Below are positions 20,366 to 31,152 of a stretch of 64,000 nt of DNA, piece by piece; within the stretch, counting starts at the first letter, position 1; each line of letters starts with the position of its first letter. Origin of the DNA: Trichomonas vaginalis G3 (lineage: Eukaryota > Parabasalia > Trichomonadida > Trichomonadidae); NCBI RefSeq assembly GCF_026262505.1, contig NC_067205.1, positions 15,934,001 to 15,998,000 on the forward strand. Reading direction: 5' to 3'. Under the pieces are notes generated by a model. That model did no database searches and was not told the DNA's origin. It saw only the letters and a list, made by a program, of their open reading frames with translations. A program made the position numbers and the translations under genes.

Positions 20366-21117
20366 TCACTTAATATACGTTTTGAATAAATTGAATTTTT
20401 TTACAAAAATTTAGTATTTTTTATAAACATCACATATATATTATAAATACGTAAATATATTCTTTAATTCAAAAAATTCAATTCGGTTTCGGGCTGGGTA
20501 TCCCAGCCCCAAGTATTCAATTTTATTCAATTTTTTTAGAATTTTGGGTTGGGGTGCCCAGACCAAAACAAACTTTATATTTTGATGTGAAGATGCGTAT
20601 GTGTACATCATTATTGCGTTATATATTATATTTTTAATGAAAAAAAATCTGATTCAAAAAAAATTATCACTAATTAGTTGATAATATAAAGAAAAAATAT
20701 ATAAATTGTATGTTTTGAGAGTATTTATCCGCATTCACTCATATGAATTTCATTAAATAGTGTCTTTTTACTCCAAAATTTATTTTGAATTATTGAAATC
20801 AAAGAAAAAAAACTAGAAAAATTTCTCGAAATTTTTATTTTTAAAAAAATTTTGGATTTTATATTAAAAACTGACACTGGGAGGACGATAGGGCTGGGAT
20901 TAGAGATACCCCGCTCACTTGGGAAAAATACGGATCTATAGTTATGAATCAAAACAAATTTTTTAATAAGATAATTCTTTTGACAGTTTTTACAGGCTTA
21001 TTGCTTTTTTTCTCATTTAAAAAATCTTCTATCATCAACAAATCAACAAAATCACTTAAAATTTCGTTCTTAGTAGAAAATAATATTTACAAACAAAAAC
21101 AAAAACAAATATAAAAT
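20366..21117. other. Intergenic AT-rich region with one short GC hairpin
   Basis: No supported gene. It holds a perfect 8-bp hairpin GGGCTGGG-TAT-CCCAGCCC at 20491-20509, with a degenerate echo near 20549-20562 (GGGTTGGGGTGCCCAGACC). The rest is long A/T runs. Confidence 0.55.
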
Positions 21118-22482
21118 CTATTCTAATTGTTGAGTGAATAATAATCGATCATAATATGCACGATCTTTCTCAATAGAGCTGTCATCAACTTTAGTTTCGA
21201 TGACTCTGTGACTTGGAAGTTCTCTCTTGTTTAGTTTTCTGTTATTTCCTTTGATGACAAATCCTTTCTTTCGAACATCAGGATGAACTCTTTCTCTTGG
21301 TTTCATAAGTCCTGCGAGCATCTTCTGTTTCTCGTCTTCTTTCTTCTTAGCACTGATTCGCTTGATAACTGCTCTCTTTGTTTCTGGACCTGCTTCATCC
21401 GCTCTTCGTGACAACTCGATGTAAAAATCATAAATTGCTTTCGGTTGGTCAATTGGTGAATTCACTGATCCTTGTTGACCAAAAATGAACTCATTTAAGT
21501 CTAATACTTGTTTTGTAAGAATTTCAAGTTCATCATCTATTTCTGTTTTAGGAATTCTTTCTGTAATTTCCACTTCTTTGTAGTCATTGTTGATTTCTGT
21601 TGTTTCTTCAATGATTTTTGTAACTGATTCAAGAATTTTCTGTTTCTCTTTCAGTTTCATGTTCTCTTGTTCATTTGAAAACCTTGATAACAGTTCATCA
21701 TATTGTCTGGCCAATGAAACTGCTTCAAGCTCAAAAACACTTAATCTGTCAAGAATTTGCTTTGGATCTGTAAAATAATCGAATGGATCCTCTGTACCTG
21801 GTGGAGACATTTGTAATAATGCTTCTTTATGCAGTAAACTCTGCTCAATCTGTTCAGCTGTCTTTTGATTATTCGTTTTAAGAATTCCGAGGTCTAATTC
21901 GTTCTGTTTTATTTTAACATTCGTTTCAACTGTAGAACGAGAGAATGTTTCTGCTTCTTTGACAATTCTCGCTAATTTAGCTTCATATTCTGTTGCTGCT
22001 TGTTTTATTGAGAATGTATCATCTTCAATACGATATGAATCTGCTGCAACTTGTAATTCGCGTGTCTTTTGGAGTGTGTTTAATCTTTCAACTTTTTTAT
22101 TTTGTGTATCAATTGCAATATTCGTTTTACAGATCTCTCTTTTCTGTTGTACGAATTCATTCATGGTAAGTCTTCGTTTGGCAGGCATTTTCTCTCGACT
22201 TGTGTAAGATAATCCGGAATTTTTAGAATTTCTTAACTCAGTCGCACGTGTTGTAAAAGAAGAAACACGAGGAATGATTGAATTAACTCTATCTATTAGT
22301 GATGTGCGTGTTAATAATGAGTTTGTCGATCGAGATGATAGTTGATTTGGAGTATTTACTCCAGTTAAGAAGATATTTTGCTCTTTATTTACAGAAAATG
22401 GATTACCATTATTAGGGTATTCTACTGGCACGCCATCGTAAAACTGAGTCAGTCGCAATATCTCTTTTTCATCATCAATCAT
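21118..22482 (-). CDS. CFAP100/CCDC37-like axonemal coiled-coil protein
   Basis: Start at the ATG at 22480-22482, 454 residues. After a Ser-rich head (1-95) comes a DUF4200-type coiled coil (about 100-225) opening with RRLTMNEFVQQKREICKTNI, a pattern typical of the CFAP100 (MIA1), CFAP73 (MIA2) and CCDC38/42 group. The block MSPPGTEDPFDYFTDPKQIL (about 228-250) matches the conserved Ser-Pro plus 'FDYFxDPxxLLDxL' segment that follows the coil in CFAP100/CCDC38. A basic tail follows. CFAP100 with CFAP73 forms the modifier-of-inner-arms complex that ties inner dynein arms to the axoneme, consistent with a flagellate host. Assignment to CFAP100 rather than a sister paralogue is uncertain. An initiator-like TCAATTTTT abuts the ATG. 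Confidence 0.72.
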   Translation of the reverse strand: MIDDEKEILRLTQFYDGVPVEYPNNGNPFSVNKEQNIFLTGVNTPNQLSSRSTNSLLTRTSLIDRVNSIIPRVSSFTTRATELRNSKNSGLSYTSREKMPAKRRLTMNEFVQQKREICKTNIAIDTQNKKVERLNTLQKTRELQVAADSYRIEDDTFSIKQAATEYEAKLARIVKEAETFSRSTVETNVKIKQNELDLGILKTNNQKTAEQIEQSLLHKEALLQMSPPGTEDPFDYFTDPKQILDRLSVFELEAVSLARQYDELLSRFSNEQENMKLKEKQKILESVTKIIEETTEINNDYKEVEITERIPKTEIDDELEILTKQVLDLNEFIFGQQGSVNSPIDQPKAIYDFYIELSRRADEAGPETKRAVIKRISAKKKEDEKQKMLAGLMKPRERVHPDVRKKGFVIKGNNRKLNKRELPSHRVIETKVDDSSIEKDRAYYDRLLFTQQLE

Positions 22483-22491
22483 AAAAATTGA
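22483..22491 (-). promoter_or_regulatory. Initiator-like TCAATTTTT abutting the CFAP100-like start codon
   Basis: Minus-strand TCAATTTTTATG. The same TCAATTTT string precedes the NF1-like start codon at 33217, which argues that it is a shared core-promoter motif and not chance. It remains a motif match without transcript data. Confidence 0.4.
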
Positions 22492-22672
22492 AACTTTAAA
22501 AAAACAAACAAAAAAGTGACATTATAGTAATAGCCTTTTTACATCCATACTATAAAACAATCGTTTTAGTATTCCTCTTGTAAGTGATACAATTTTAAAT
22601 AATTAATTTGCATAAAACATATTAATATAATTTTATTTTTCCAATTTATTTTATAAGGTAGTCACAAAATCT

Positions 22673-22745
22673 AAGTAGTGAGGCTCTCAAAAATTGAACC
22701 GGACTCCATACAAAATTTGTGTACCCTCACTACTTAGATTTTGTG
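22673..22745. repeat. Perfect 21-bp inverted repeat (MITE-like)
   Basis: The left arm 22673-22693 begins CACAAAATCTAAGTAGTGAG and the right arm 22725-22745 is its exact reverse complement, around a 31-base loop. An outer, looser pair (CTCTCAAAAATTGAA inside, TTCAATTGAGAG outside) offers an alternative fold. The size and perfect arms suit a tiny non-autonomous element or a cruciform site about 190 bases upstream of the CFAP100-like ATG. Confidence 0.75.
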
Positions 22746-24123
22746 GCCTTCAATTGAGAGGTTAGTTTTGATAGAGCACGTTATAAAATTAAAAGGGAAA
22801 AATAAATAAAATTTAAACATTTAATTATATATAATGTAAGGAGTGTAATTCCAAATTTTCTAAAAACTATTCAAATTTGAGCATTTTTTTGGAAATAGTA
22901 AATCTAATATGTACATCTAATAACAACATGATTCATCACCTTTTCAAGCTCTGCAGTCAATTTTTTGAAATTTGATTGAAATAAATGTAGCAAAAATTAC
23001 ATTTCATTAGGGAATATATGAGTTTCTCTGGAAACAGGCTGATAAATTTTAAATTTTGTCCAATCAACATGAATGCATTGAGAAATTTGGATTGATTTTC
23101 TGGTAGAATCTGGAACAATTCAACCATGTATAAATGGATCATGTAATCATCATGAAATGTTAGTGTTAGAGTTCAAAAGAAACAGAATGAGTGGAAATCA
23201 AACACAATCTGAATAATTTTAAACGTATACAATCTTTAAGTTTGTATTTTGAATTCTACATATATGATTGTGTAATTCGTTCTTTCAAATTTTCGGATTC
23301 AGGCATGTTTTGATAAAATTCATTCCCAAAAACGTCAATTAACAATTAAATTTAGTGTATTTTAAATATATATACGTATTATATTTTATAAATTATATTA
23401 AATTCGCAAAATTTTAAGTTTTAAACAAAAATAAAAAATGTTCAAAATATGAAATTATGCATAGGATATTAAAATTTACATGTTAGCAATTTTTTTGAAT
23501 TGCTTTCAATTTTCATATTGAAATTTTTAACATTTTTTTCTGAAATAATAAGCAAGAATATCAACCTAAATAATATTAAATTCCATGTGTTAATTTCCCC
23601 TCAAAAGTCATTGACCGCCTCTCAATCTAGATTTTGTGAGTACTTTATATTGAAGCAGGTGGATTTGAAATGGGTAAGAATGAATATTATCTGCACATAT
23701 TTTAATCAAGAAATGGCCATCTTGAAAATAGTTAATTACATTTCGATCAGCTGGAAATGTTAAGGAAATAAAGGATAGTTTTATGGATATTACCATCTTT
23801 AATGTATTAATAAGTGTATGGTACTATACAAATATTTAAAACATTCGTGATTTGAGCATATAAAGATAAAAAATATAGGGAACTTATCTTTTATCTATCC
23901 AAGGCCATATTCATCATTTTCTATAATTATTTAATTTATATAACAATCAGTGACAGATGACCCATTCTATTTTATATAAACATGTTATTGGTCTCTGTCA
24001 GAAAATTGAAAATAAAAAGATGCAGAATAAGGGAGCCAAAATTATTCATGTATGTGAAAATAGAAATATAAATAATATAAATTTACAAGTACAAAATATA
24101 CAATTCTACAGTATAATAATGAA

Positions 24124-26022
24124 TTAATCCTGTTCTTGATTTTCATCATCAGCATTTTCATTTGAATATTCCTCTAAATCAACATCAAGAAGTTGATTAT
24201 TTGTCAAATCATTGACATTAGTTTTATCTTCTGCTGATGATTTGCTGTTTGGAATATCTTCAATATCATTATCGAAATCATCTGATTTAATTGACTTTTC
24301 TGATGGAGCAATTCCACTTTCATCATGAGTTCCTTCATTTTCTGTTGTTCCAAGACTTTTTCCAATCTGATTAATCTGATTTTGGACCCATTCGTCCCAT
24401 TGTTTTGTTCTGATATTGGGACTTTTGCTACTTGAAGCATATCCATCTGAAAAACTGTGTTTGATTGTGTTAAATTTCATTGGTGAACTGAATTCATATG
24501 TTTCTTTGGTTTCATGGATATTAACATCATTTGATGAATATGTTGGACTTATATTTTTATGCAAATCTTCTTCTGAATCACTTGTATTATATGATTTTTC
24601 AGATTTCTGAATATTTTTGGATTTTGAAACAGAATTTGTGGAAGTATCATCGCTATCAATATCTTTAGGAGGTATTTTGAATGAAGAAGCTCGTGAAATT
24701 GTGGATATCGAATCATTTGTTTGAGAAGCACGACTTTTTCTTCTGGAAGTAGTATTCTTCATTATAGGAACTATGATTTCATCTGAAGATGTTTCTATTT
24801 TTGTAGTTTTCTGTTCAGATTTGTTAATCTTTTCTTGTGAAATGCTTTCAGAAGAAGTTTTCTGCATATCAGTATCACTGTGATCACTTCTTAAAGGATT
24901 ATCAAAAATAAATGAAGAAGTCGAGGATTTCGAGGAATTTTCAATATTTAATTTAAAGAAGTCATTAGAATCTATGTCGTCTGATGAATCTGAGATTTGG
25001 TCAAGAACATCTTGAAGAATATCCTTTTTAAGATTCCTTTGTCCTTCAGATGGCTTGTTTATTCCATTTCCAAGTAGACTTGATCTAGATTTCCGACTAT
25101 TTTTAATTGGAACTGATCTTTCATCATCATAATCATCATCTGAGCTTCCGATATTCTTAAATTCAAAAGGTTCTATTTCAGATTCTTCGGAATCATTTTC
25201 TTTTTCGACTTTTGCTTTAATTCCGATAACTTTACTAAGAGAATGCATGAAATCATCATCTGAGTTATTGTTTGTCGGACCAAATAGCATTTCATTTGGC
25301 GGATTTTCTCCAAAAACTTTTTTTCTTTGAAATTCTACAAATTCGTCATCACTTCCACTTGAAGCTATCTGAAGCATATCCGAAATGTATTTGTGCACTG
25401 AGGCTTCCTTTTTTGTTGGAGCTTGTAAATATTTTTGTTGATAAATTTCAAAGAGATCTGTTGGAAATTGTTTTACATCAATTGTACTAGCATCTAACTG
25501 AGTTTGTTGGCTTGTAATAGTTTCAGATTTCCCTTGAATTGAAGAATCTGATTTTCTAGACGTTTTTGAAATAGGAATTGGTTTTGTTTTCTTAACTGTA
25601 GTAGATATAATAGGGTTTGTTCTTTTTGGAAGAGTTTTTCGTTTAATATCTGATGGTTTTCTTGATTTTCTTGGAGATAACAGTTTAATTGACTTATTTT
25701 GGTCTTCGTCAACAAGTTTCACTTTGTCAACCTCGGTTTTTTTATCCTTTTGTTTCGTTTTATTTTCCCATTTGGTAAAAACTTTCTTCATAGTTTTATT
25801 TTCAATGTTATGCTTCAAAATTTTTGGTCTTTTAGTCAATTCGTCAGCTTTTGCAACAAATTCATCAATGTTTTCTGGTTCACTTAATTGATTTTCTTCA
25901 ATTTTATGGATATATCTAGATATTACTTCTTTATTTTTATTGTCTTGCATCTTCTGATATCTGAGATTCGTCCTCACTGTTCTAACAGTTTCAACAATAT
26001 CTCTTTCATCAGAATTCGACAT
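24124..26022 (-). CDS. Ser/Asp-rich, largely disordered protein, 632 aa
   Basis: Start at the ATG at 26020-26022. No recognised domain. The N-terminus (about 1-105: ERDIVETVRTVRTNLRYQK and a charged helical stretch) may be folded or coiled. From about 110 onward the chain is Ser-, Asp-, Glu- and Lys-rich with many acidic SSDD-type clusters (for example GSDDEFVEF and ISDSSDDIDSNDFF) that look like casein-kinase-2 sites, i.e. intrinsically disordered. No membrane segment or signal peptide. It may be a scaffold or a nuclear/cytoskeletal regulator, but nothing in the sequence decides. The TIR-bounded unit begins about 130 bases upstream of its start codon. Confidence 0.8.
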   Translation of the reverse strand: MSNSDERDIVETVRTVRTNLRYQKMQDNKNKEVISRYIHKIEENQLSEPENIDEFVAKADELTKRPKILKHNIENKTMKKVFTKWENKTKQKDKKTEVDKVKLVDEDQNKSIKLLSPRKSRKPSDIKRKTLPKRTNPIISTTVKKTKPIPISKTSRKSDSSIQGKSETITSQQTQLDASTIDVKQFPTDLFEIYQQKYLQAPTKKEASVHKYISDMLQIASSGSDDEFVEFQRKKVFGENPPNEMLFGPTNNNSDDDFMHSLSKVIGIKAKVEKENDSEESEIEPFEFKNIGSSDDDYDDERSVPIKNSRKSRSSLLGNGINKPSEGQRNLKKDILQDVLDQISDSSDDIDSNDFFKLNIENSSKSSTSSFIFDNPLRSDHSDTDMQKTSSESISQEKINKSEQKTTKIETSSDEIIVPIMKNTTSRRKSRASQTNDSISTISRASSFKIPPKDIDSDDTSTNSVSKSKNIQKSEKSYNTSDSEEDLHKNISPTYSSNDVNIHETKETYEFSSPMKFNTIKHSFSDGYASSSKSPNIRTKQWDEWVQNQINQIGKSLGTTENEGTHDESGIAPSEKSIKSDDFDNDIEDIPNSKSSAEDKTNVNDLTNNQLLDVDLEEYSNENADDENQEQD

Positions 26023-26153
26023 TTGTGACCGTTTATTTTTGAATACTAAATTTTATGCTTCCCATTATACGAAAACATCCATGATAAAAAATAAAAATTG
26101 TAAAATCAGGGAATTCCAAGAATTTAGAAAATAATTTTTTAAATGGCGCGGTT

Positions 26154-26549
26154 CAATTTTAACGACATTTTTTAACGCGATACGAGCGTAAGTCCATAGA
26201 ATGTGTTTTGAGGGAAACTATAAAAATCCAAAATAGAGGTAAGTGCGCCATTATTACCTGCGAAGTTACATGGAATAAATCGAAGAGTAAGTACAAGATG
26301 ATCTTGCATCTTTCCAAGTAAATGAAATTTATTAAAATTAAGATGATAATATTCATTTATAGTATGTGTATGATGTGTTTTCAAAATTTCTTCAAATAAA
26401 ATGCAATGATAATTTTTGAATAATTTTTTCTTGTGTATATTTCATTTTTTATTAGTGAAAATATCATTACATCAATAAGGAAAGCACAATCCAAATTCAT
26501 ATTAGTTAAATTAATCTACGACCAAAAGCCCGCCAAATTTGAATTAAAC
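26154..26549. repeat. Left terminal inverted repeat (396 bp)
   Basis: Reverse complement of 32447-32842. A 70-codon frame opens in both arms with identical translation (MKTHHTHTINEYYHLNF at its start), but there is no family match and I do not call it a gene. The arm begins about 130 bases from the start codon of the Ser-rich gene and so probably overlaps its promoter region. Confidence 0.9.
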
Positions 26550-26878
26550 CTCCAATTTAAAATTTTCAAGTCTACGGAACCATCCTTGGATCATAGTAAT
26601 CATTCATTACAAAATGGAATCTTTTGGTATTGTGCGGGCGATACCATAGATTTCTTTTTATTGATAATGCTATTGAACAAGCTCATTCCGTGGATTTTCA
26701 TTTAGAACTTTGTTTCATGAGTTTCTGGAACAATATAACATCTGAAACCTTTTGTGCGGGCAAAAGAAGGGATGTTTGTTGATTGAAAAATGCTCATTTA
26801 AAAGAAGTTCTGAAAAGAAATTTGGAGATGATTTGTGGGTTGTGTAAGGTGTAGGTGTTGTGATATATGTGGAATGGA
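26550..26878. other. Unique sequence between left TIR and first satellite array
   Basis: About 330 bases with no counterpart in the right half of the unit. A short open stretch reads through here from the TIR (to 26705), but it lacks recognisable content. Nothing else seen. Confidence 0.5.
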
Positions 26879-27946
26879 ATGATCCTTACCTCAGTCATTG
26901 ACTCATCCTTACCTCAGTCATAGACTCATCCTTACCTCAGTCATATACTCATCCTTCCCTCAGACAAAAAGTCATCCTTACCTCAGTCATTGACTCATCC
27001 TTACCTAAGACAACAACTCATCCTTACCTCAGACAACAACTCATCCTTACCTCAGTCATTGACTCATCCTTACCTCAGTCATAGACTCATCCTTACCTCA
27101 GTCATAGACTCATCCTTACCTCAGTCATTGACTCATCCTTACCTCAGTCATAGACTCATCCTTCCCTCAGACAAAAAGTCATCCTTACCTCAGACAACAA
27201 CTCATCCTTACCTCAGTCATTGACTCATCCTTACCTCAGTCATTGACTTATCCTTACCTCAGGCAACAACTCATCCTTACCTCAGTCATTGACTCATCCT
27301 TACCTCAGTCATTGACTCATCCTTACCTCAGACATTGACTCATCCTTACCTCAGTCATTGACTCATCCTTGCCTCAGACAAAAAGTCATCCTTACCTCAG
27401 ACAACAACTCATCCTTACCTCAGTCATTGACTCATCCTTACCTCAGTCATAGACTCATCATTACCTCAGTCATATACTCATCCTTCCCTCAGACAAAAAG
27501 TCATCCTTATCTCAGTCATTGACTCATCCTTACCTCAGTCATTGACTCATCCTTACCTCAGTCATTGACTCATCCTTACCTCAGTCATTGACTCATCATT
27601 ACCTCAGTCATTGACTCATCCTTGCCTCAGACAAAAAGTCATCCTTACCTCAGTCATTGACTCATCCTTACCTCAGACAACAACTCATCCTTACCTCAGA
27701 CAAAAAGTCATCCTTACCTCAGTCATAGACTCATCCTTACCTCAGTCATTGACTCATCCTTACCTCAGACAAAAAGTCATCCTTCCCTCAGACAAAAAGT
27801 CATCCTTACCTCAGTCATTGACTCATCCTTACCTCAGACATTGACTCATCATTACCTCAGACATTGACTCATCATTACCTCAGTCATTGACTCATCCTTG
27901 CCTCAGACAAAAAGTCATCCTTACCTCAGTCATAGACTCATCCTAA
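26879..27946 (+). repeat. 23-bp minisatellite array, orientation 1
   Basis: About 46 head-to-tail units of 23 bp built on the constant part CTCATCCTTACCTCAG. A variable 7-8-base segment between constant parts takes a few discrete states (TCATTGA, TCATAGA, TCATATA, ACAACAA, ACAAAAAG). Because 23 is not a multiple of 3, three units make a 23-codon frame with no stop, which creates spurious open frames of about 77 codons that are not genes. This array is the reverse complement of the larger one at 28397-31152. Confidence 0.95.
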
Positions 27947-28396
27947 CTCTTGCAATAACATATATTTACTTCAATGTATGTGAAATTTTCTCCCTAACTT
28001 ATCAAATATCACTCAATTACTCAATTATTCTTTCTTAATTTAACTCCTTACCAGAACTTTACATTTAAATTCAAAATGATTTTATTATATTAAATTTTCA
28101 AAACCATATTTTAGTTCAATACTATTATAGATATAACTTTGTCAATAATGAATATTTTCGCGATTTGGCAACGAAATATGAATCTCTGGCCGGTGTAGAT
28201 TCAGAATCACTGGAAAATCAGATTTGGACAAGTATTCATTGAGTTATCAAAGATTTTATTCGTGGGTATAAATTAATTAATATGTGAAATAATTATATAA
28301 TCAGAGACGGATATCCAACACTCAGTCTCTCTTTGACATCCAACACTCAGTTTCTCTCAGAGACATCCAACACTATAATTTCTTATATATATTCCT
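27947..28396. other. Spacer between the two opposed satellite arrays
   Basis: Non-satellite AT-rich DNA at the centre of the giant inverted repeat. Near its right end a small direct repeat, ATCCAACACTCAGT with variants, occurs three times (about 28312-28373), interleaved with CTCTCT tracts. No gene. Confidence 0.6.
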
Positions 28397-31152
28397 TAGA
28401 CTGAGGTAAGGATGAGTCAATGACTGAGGTAAGGATGAGTCTATGACTAAGGTAAGGATGAGTCAATGACTGAGGTAAGGATAAGTCAATGACTGAGTTA
28501 AGGATGAGTCAATGACTAAGGTAAGGATGAGTCAATGACTGAGGTAAGGATGAGTCTATGACTAAGGTAAGGATGAGTCAATAACTGAGGTAAGGATGAG
28601 TCAATGACTGAGGTAAGGATGAGTCAATGACTGAGGTAAGGATGAGTCAATGACTGAGTTAAGGATGAGTCTATGACTAAGGTAAGGATGAGTCAATGAC
28701 TGAGTTAAGGATGAGTCAATGACTGAGGTAAGGATGAGTCTATGACTAAGGTAAGGATGAGTCTATGACTAAGGTAAGGATGAGTCAATGACTGAGGTAA
28801 GGATGAGTCAATGACTGAGTTAAGGATGAGTCAATGACTGAGTTAAGGATGAGTCAATGACTGAGGTAAGGATGAGTCAATGACTGAGGTAAGGATGAGT
28901 CAATGACTGAGGTAAGGATGAGTCTATGACTGAGGTAAGGATGAGTCAATGACTGAGTTAAGGATGAGTCAATGACTGAGTTAAGGATGAGTCTATGACT
29001 AAGGTAAGGATGAGTCAATGACTGAGATAAGGATGACTTTTTGTCTGAGGTAAGGATGAGTTGTTGTCTGAGGTAAGGATGACTTTTTGTCTGAGGGAAG
29101 GATGAGTATATGACTGAGGTAAGGATGAGTATATGACTGAGGTAAGGATGAGTTGTTGTCTGAGGTAAGGATGACTTTTTGTCTGAGGGAAGGATGAGTA
29201 TATGACTGAGGTAAGGATGAGTTGTTGCCTGAGGTAAGGATGAGTCAATGACTGAGGTAAGGATGAGTCAATGACTGAGGTAAGGATGACTTTTTGTCTG
29301 AGGGAAGGATGACTTTTTGTCTGAGGTAAGGATGAGTCAATGACTGAGGTAAGGATGAGTCTATGACTGAGGTAAGGATGACTTTTTGTCTGAGGTAAGG
29401 ATGAGTTGTTGTCTGAGGTAAGGATGAGTCAATGACTGAGGTAAGGATGAGTATATGACTGAGGTAAGGATGAGTCTATGACTGAGGTAAGGATGAGTCA
29501 ATGACTGAGTTAAGGATGAGTCAATGACTGAGGTAAGGATGAGTCTATGACTAAGGTAAGGATGAGTCTATGACTAAGGTAAGGATGATTCAATGACTGA
29601 GATAAGGATGACTTTTTGTCTGAGGTAAGGATGAGTTGTTGTCTGAGGCAAGGATGAGTCAATGACTGAGGTAAGGATGACTTTTTGTCTGAGGGAAGGA
29701 TGAGTATATGACTGAGGTAAGGATGAGTTGTTGCCTGAGGTAAGGATGAGTCAATGACTGAGGTAAGGATGAGTCAATGACTGAGGTAAGGATGACTTTT
29801 TGTCTGAGGTAAGGATGAGTTGTTGTCTGAGGTAAGGATGACTTTTTGTCTGAGGGAAGGATGAGTATATGACTGAGGTAAGGATGAGTTGTTGCCTGAG
29901 GTAAGGATGAGTCAATGACTGAGGTAAGGATGAGTCAATGACTGAGGTAAGGATGAGTCAATGACTGAGGTAAGGATGACTTTTTGTCTGAGGTAAGGAT
30001 GAGTTGTTGTCTGAGGTAAGGATGAGTCAATGACTGAGGTAAGGATGACTTTTTGTCTGAGGGAAGGATGACTTTTTGTCTGAGGTAAGGATGAGTCAAT
30101 GACTGAGGTAAGGATGAGTCTATGACTGAGGTAAGGATGACTTTTTGTCTGAGGTAAGGATGAGTTGTTGTCTGAGGTAAGGATGAGTCAATGACTGAGG
30201 TAAGGATGAGTATATGACTGAGGTAAGGATGAGTCTATGACTGAGGTAAGGATGAGTCTATGACTGAGGTAAGGATGAGTCAATGACTGAGTTAAGGATG
30301 AGTCAATGACTGAGTTAAGGATGAGTCTATGACTAAGGTAAGGATGATTCAATGACTGAGATAAGGATGACTTTTTGTCTGAGGTAAGGATGAGTTGTTG
30401 TCTGAGGCAAGGATGAGTCAATGACTGAGGTAAGGATGACTTTTTGTCTGAGGTAAGGATGAGTCAATGACTGAGGTAAGGATGAGTCAATGACTGAGGT
30501 AAGGATGACTTTTTGTCTGAGGGAAGGATGACTTTTTGTCTGAGGTAAGGATGAGTCAATGACTGAGGTAAGGATGAGTCTATGACTGAGGTAAGGATGA
30601 CTTTTTGTCTGAGGTAAGGATGAGTTGTTGTCTGAGGTAAGGATGAGTCAATGACTGAGGTAAGGATGAGTTGTTGTCTGAGGTAAGGATGAGTCTATGA
30701 CTGAGGTAAGGATGAGTCAATGACTGAGGTAAGGATGAGTTGTTGTCTGAGGTAAGGATGAGTTGTTGTCTGAGGTAAGGATGACTTTTTGTCTGAGGTA
30801 AGGATGAGTTGTTGTCTGAGGTAAGGATGAGTTGTTGTCTGAGGTAAGGATGAGTCAATGACTGAGGTAAGGATGAGTTGTTGTCTGAGGTAAGGATAAG
30901 TCAATGACTGAGGTAAGGATGACTTTTTGTCTGAGGTAAGGATGACTTTTTGTCTGAGGTAAGGATGAGTTGTTGTCTGAGGTAAGGATGAGTTGTTGTC
31001 TGAGGTAAGGATGAGTCAATGACTGAGGTAAGGATGAGTTGTTGTCTGAGGTAAGGATGAGTCAATGACTGAGGTAAGGATGAGTTGTTGTCTGAGGTAA
31101 AGATGACTTGTTGTCTCAGCTAAGGATGAGTTGTTGTATGAGGTAAGGATGA
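28397..31152 (-). repeat. 23-bp minisatellite array, orientation 2, with higher-order structure
   Basis: About 120 units of 23 bp with the constant part GAGGTAAGGATGAG and the same discrete variants as the left array (CAATGACT, CTATGACT, TTGTTGTCT, CTTTTTGTCT, TATATGACT), plus linker variants (GAGTTAAGG, AAGGTAAGG, GAGGGAAGG). Variants occur in recurring blocks: the rare GAGGGAAGG linker flanked by two CTTTTTGTCT units recurs at 29301, 30060 and 30520, spacings of 759 (33 x 23) and 460 (20 x 23) bases. This shows segmental, unit-phased expansion. The terminal units near 31100 are degenerate, as is usual at satellite edges. Confidence 0.95.

Larger units (their letters stand above)
22483..24123. 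other. Gene-free 1.6-kb region with one inverted repeat
   Basis: AT-rich spacer between the start of the CFAP100-like gene and the 3' end of the Ser-rich gene. Apart from the initiator and the inverted repeat at 22673-22745 I see no gene, RNA or tandem repeat. Open frames here are short and without recognisable content. Confidence 0.5.

Noticed and set aside
20880-20940. Sequence GGGCTGGGATTAGAGATACCCC resembling the small-subunit rRNA 'GGATTAGATACCC' motif
   Set aside because: There is a two-base insertion inside the core, no other rRNA landmark lies nearby, and the flanks are A/T runs. Chance resemblance.
26990-31100. Several 70-90-codon open frames translating as MTHPYLRQQLILTS-like repeats
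   Set aside because: They are read-through of the 23-bp satellite, whose three-unit period happens to lack stops in one orientation. No start context, flank or non-repeat sequence supports a protein.
28397-31152. Repeated GAG|GTAAGG resembling eukaryotic 5' splice sites, and CTTACCTCAG resembling 3' sites
   Set aside because: The match comes from the satellite unit itself. There is no adjacent coding sequence, and parabasalid introns are rare with a longer, different consensus.
26879-31152. CRISPR-like array
   Set aside because: Units are 23 bp head to tail with only a few discrete variants and no unique spacers; the genome is eukaryotic and there are no cas genes.
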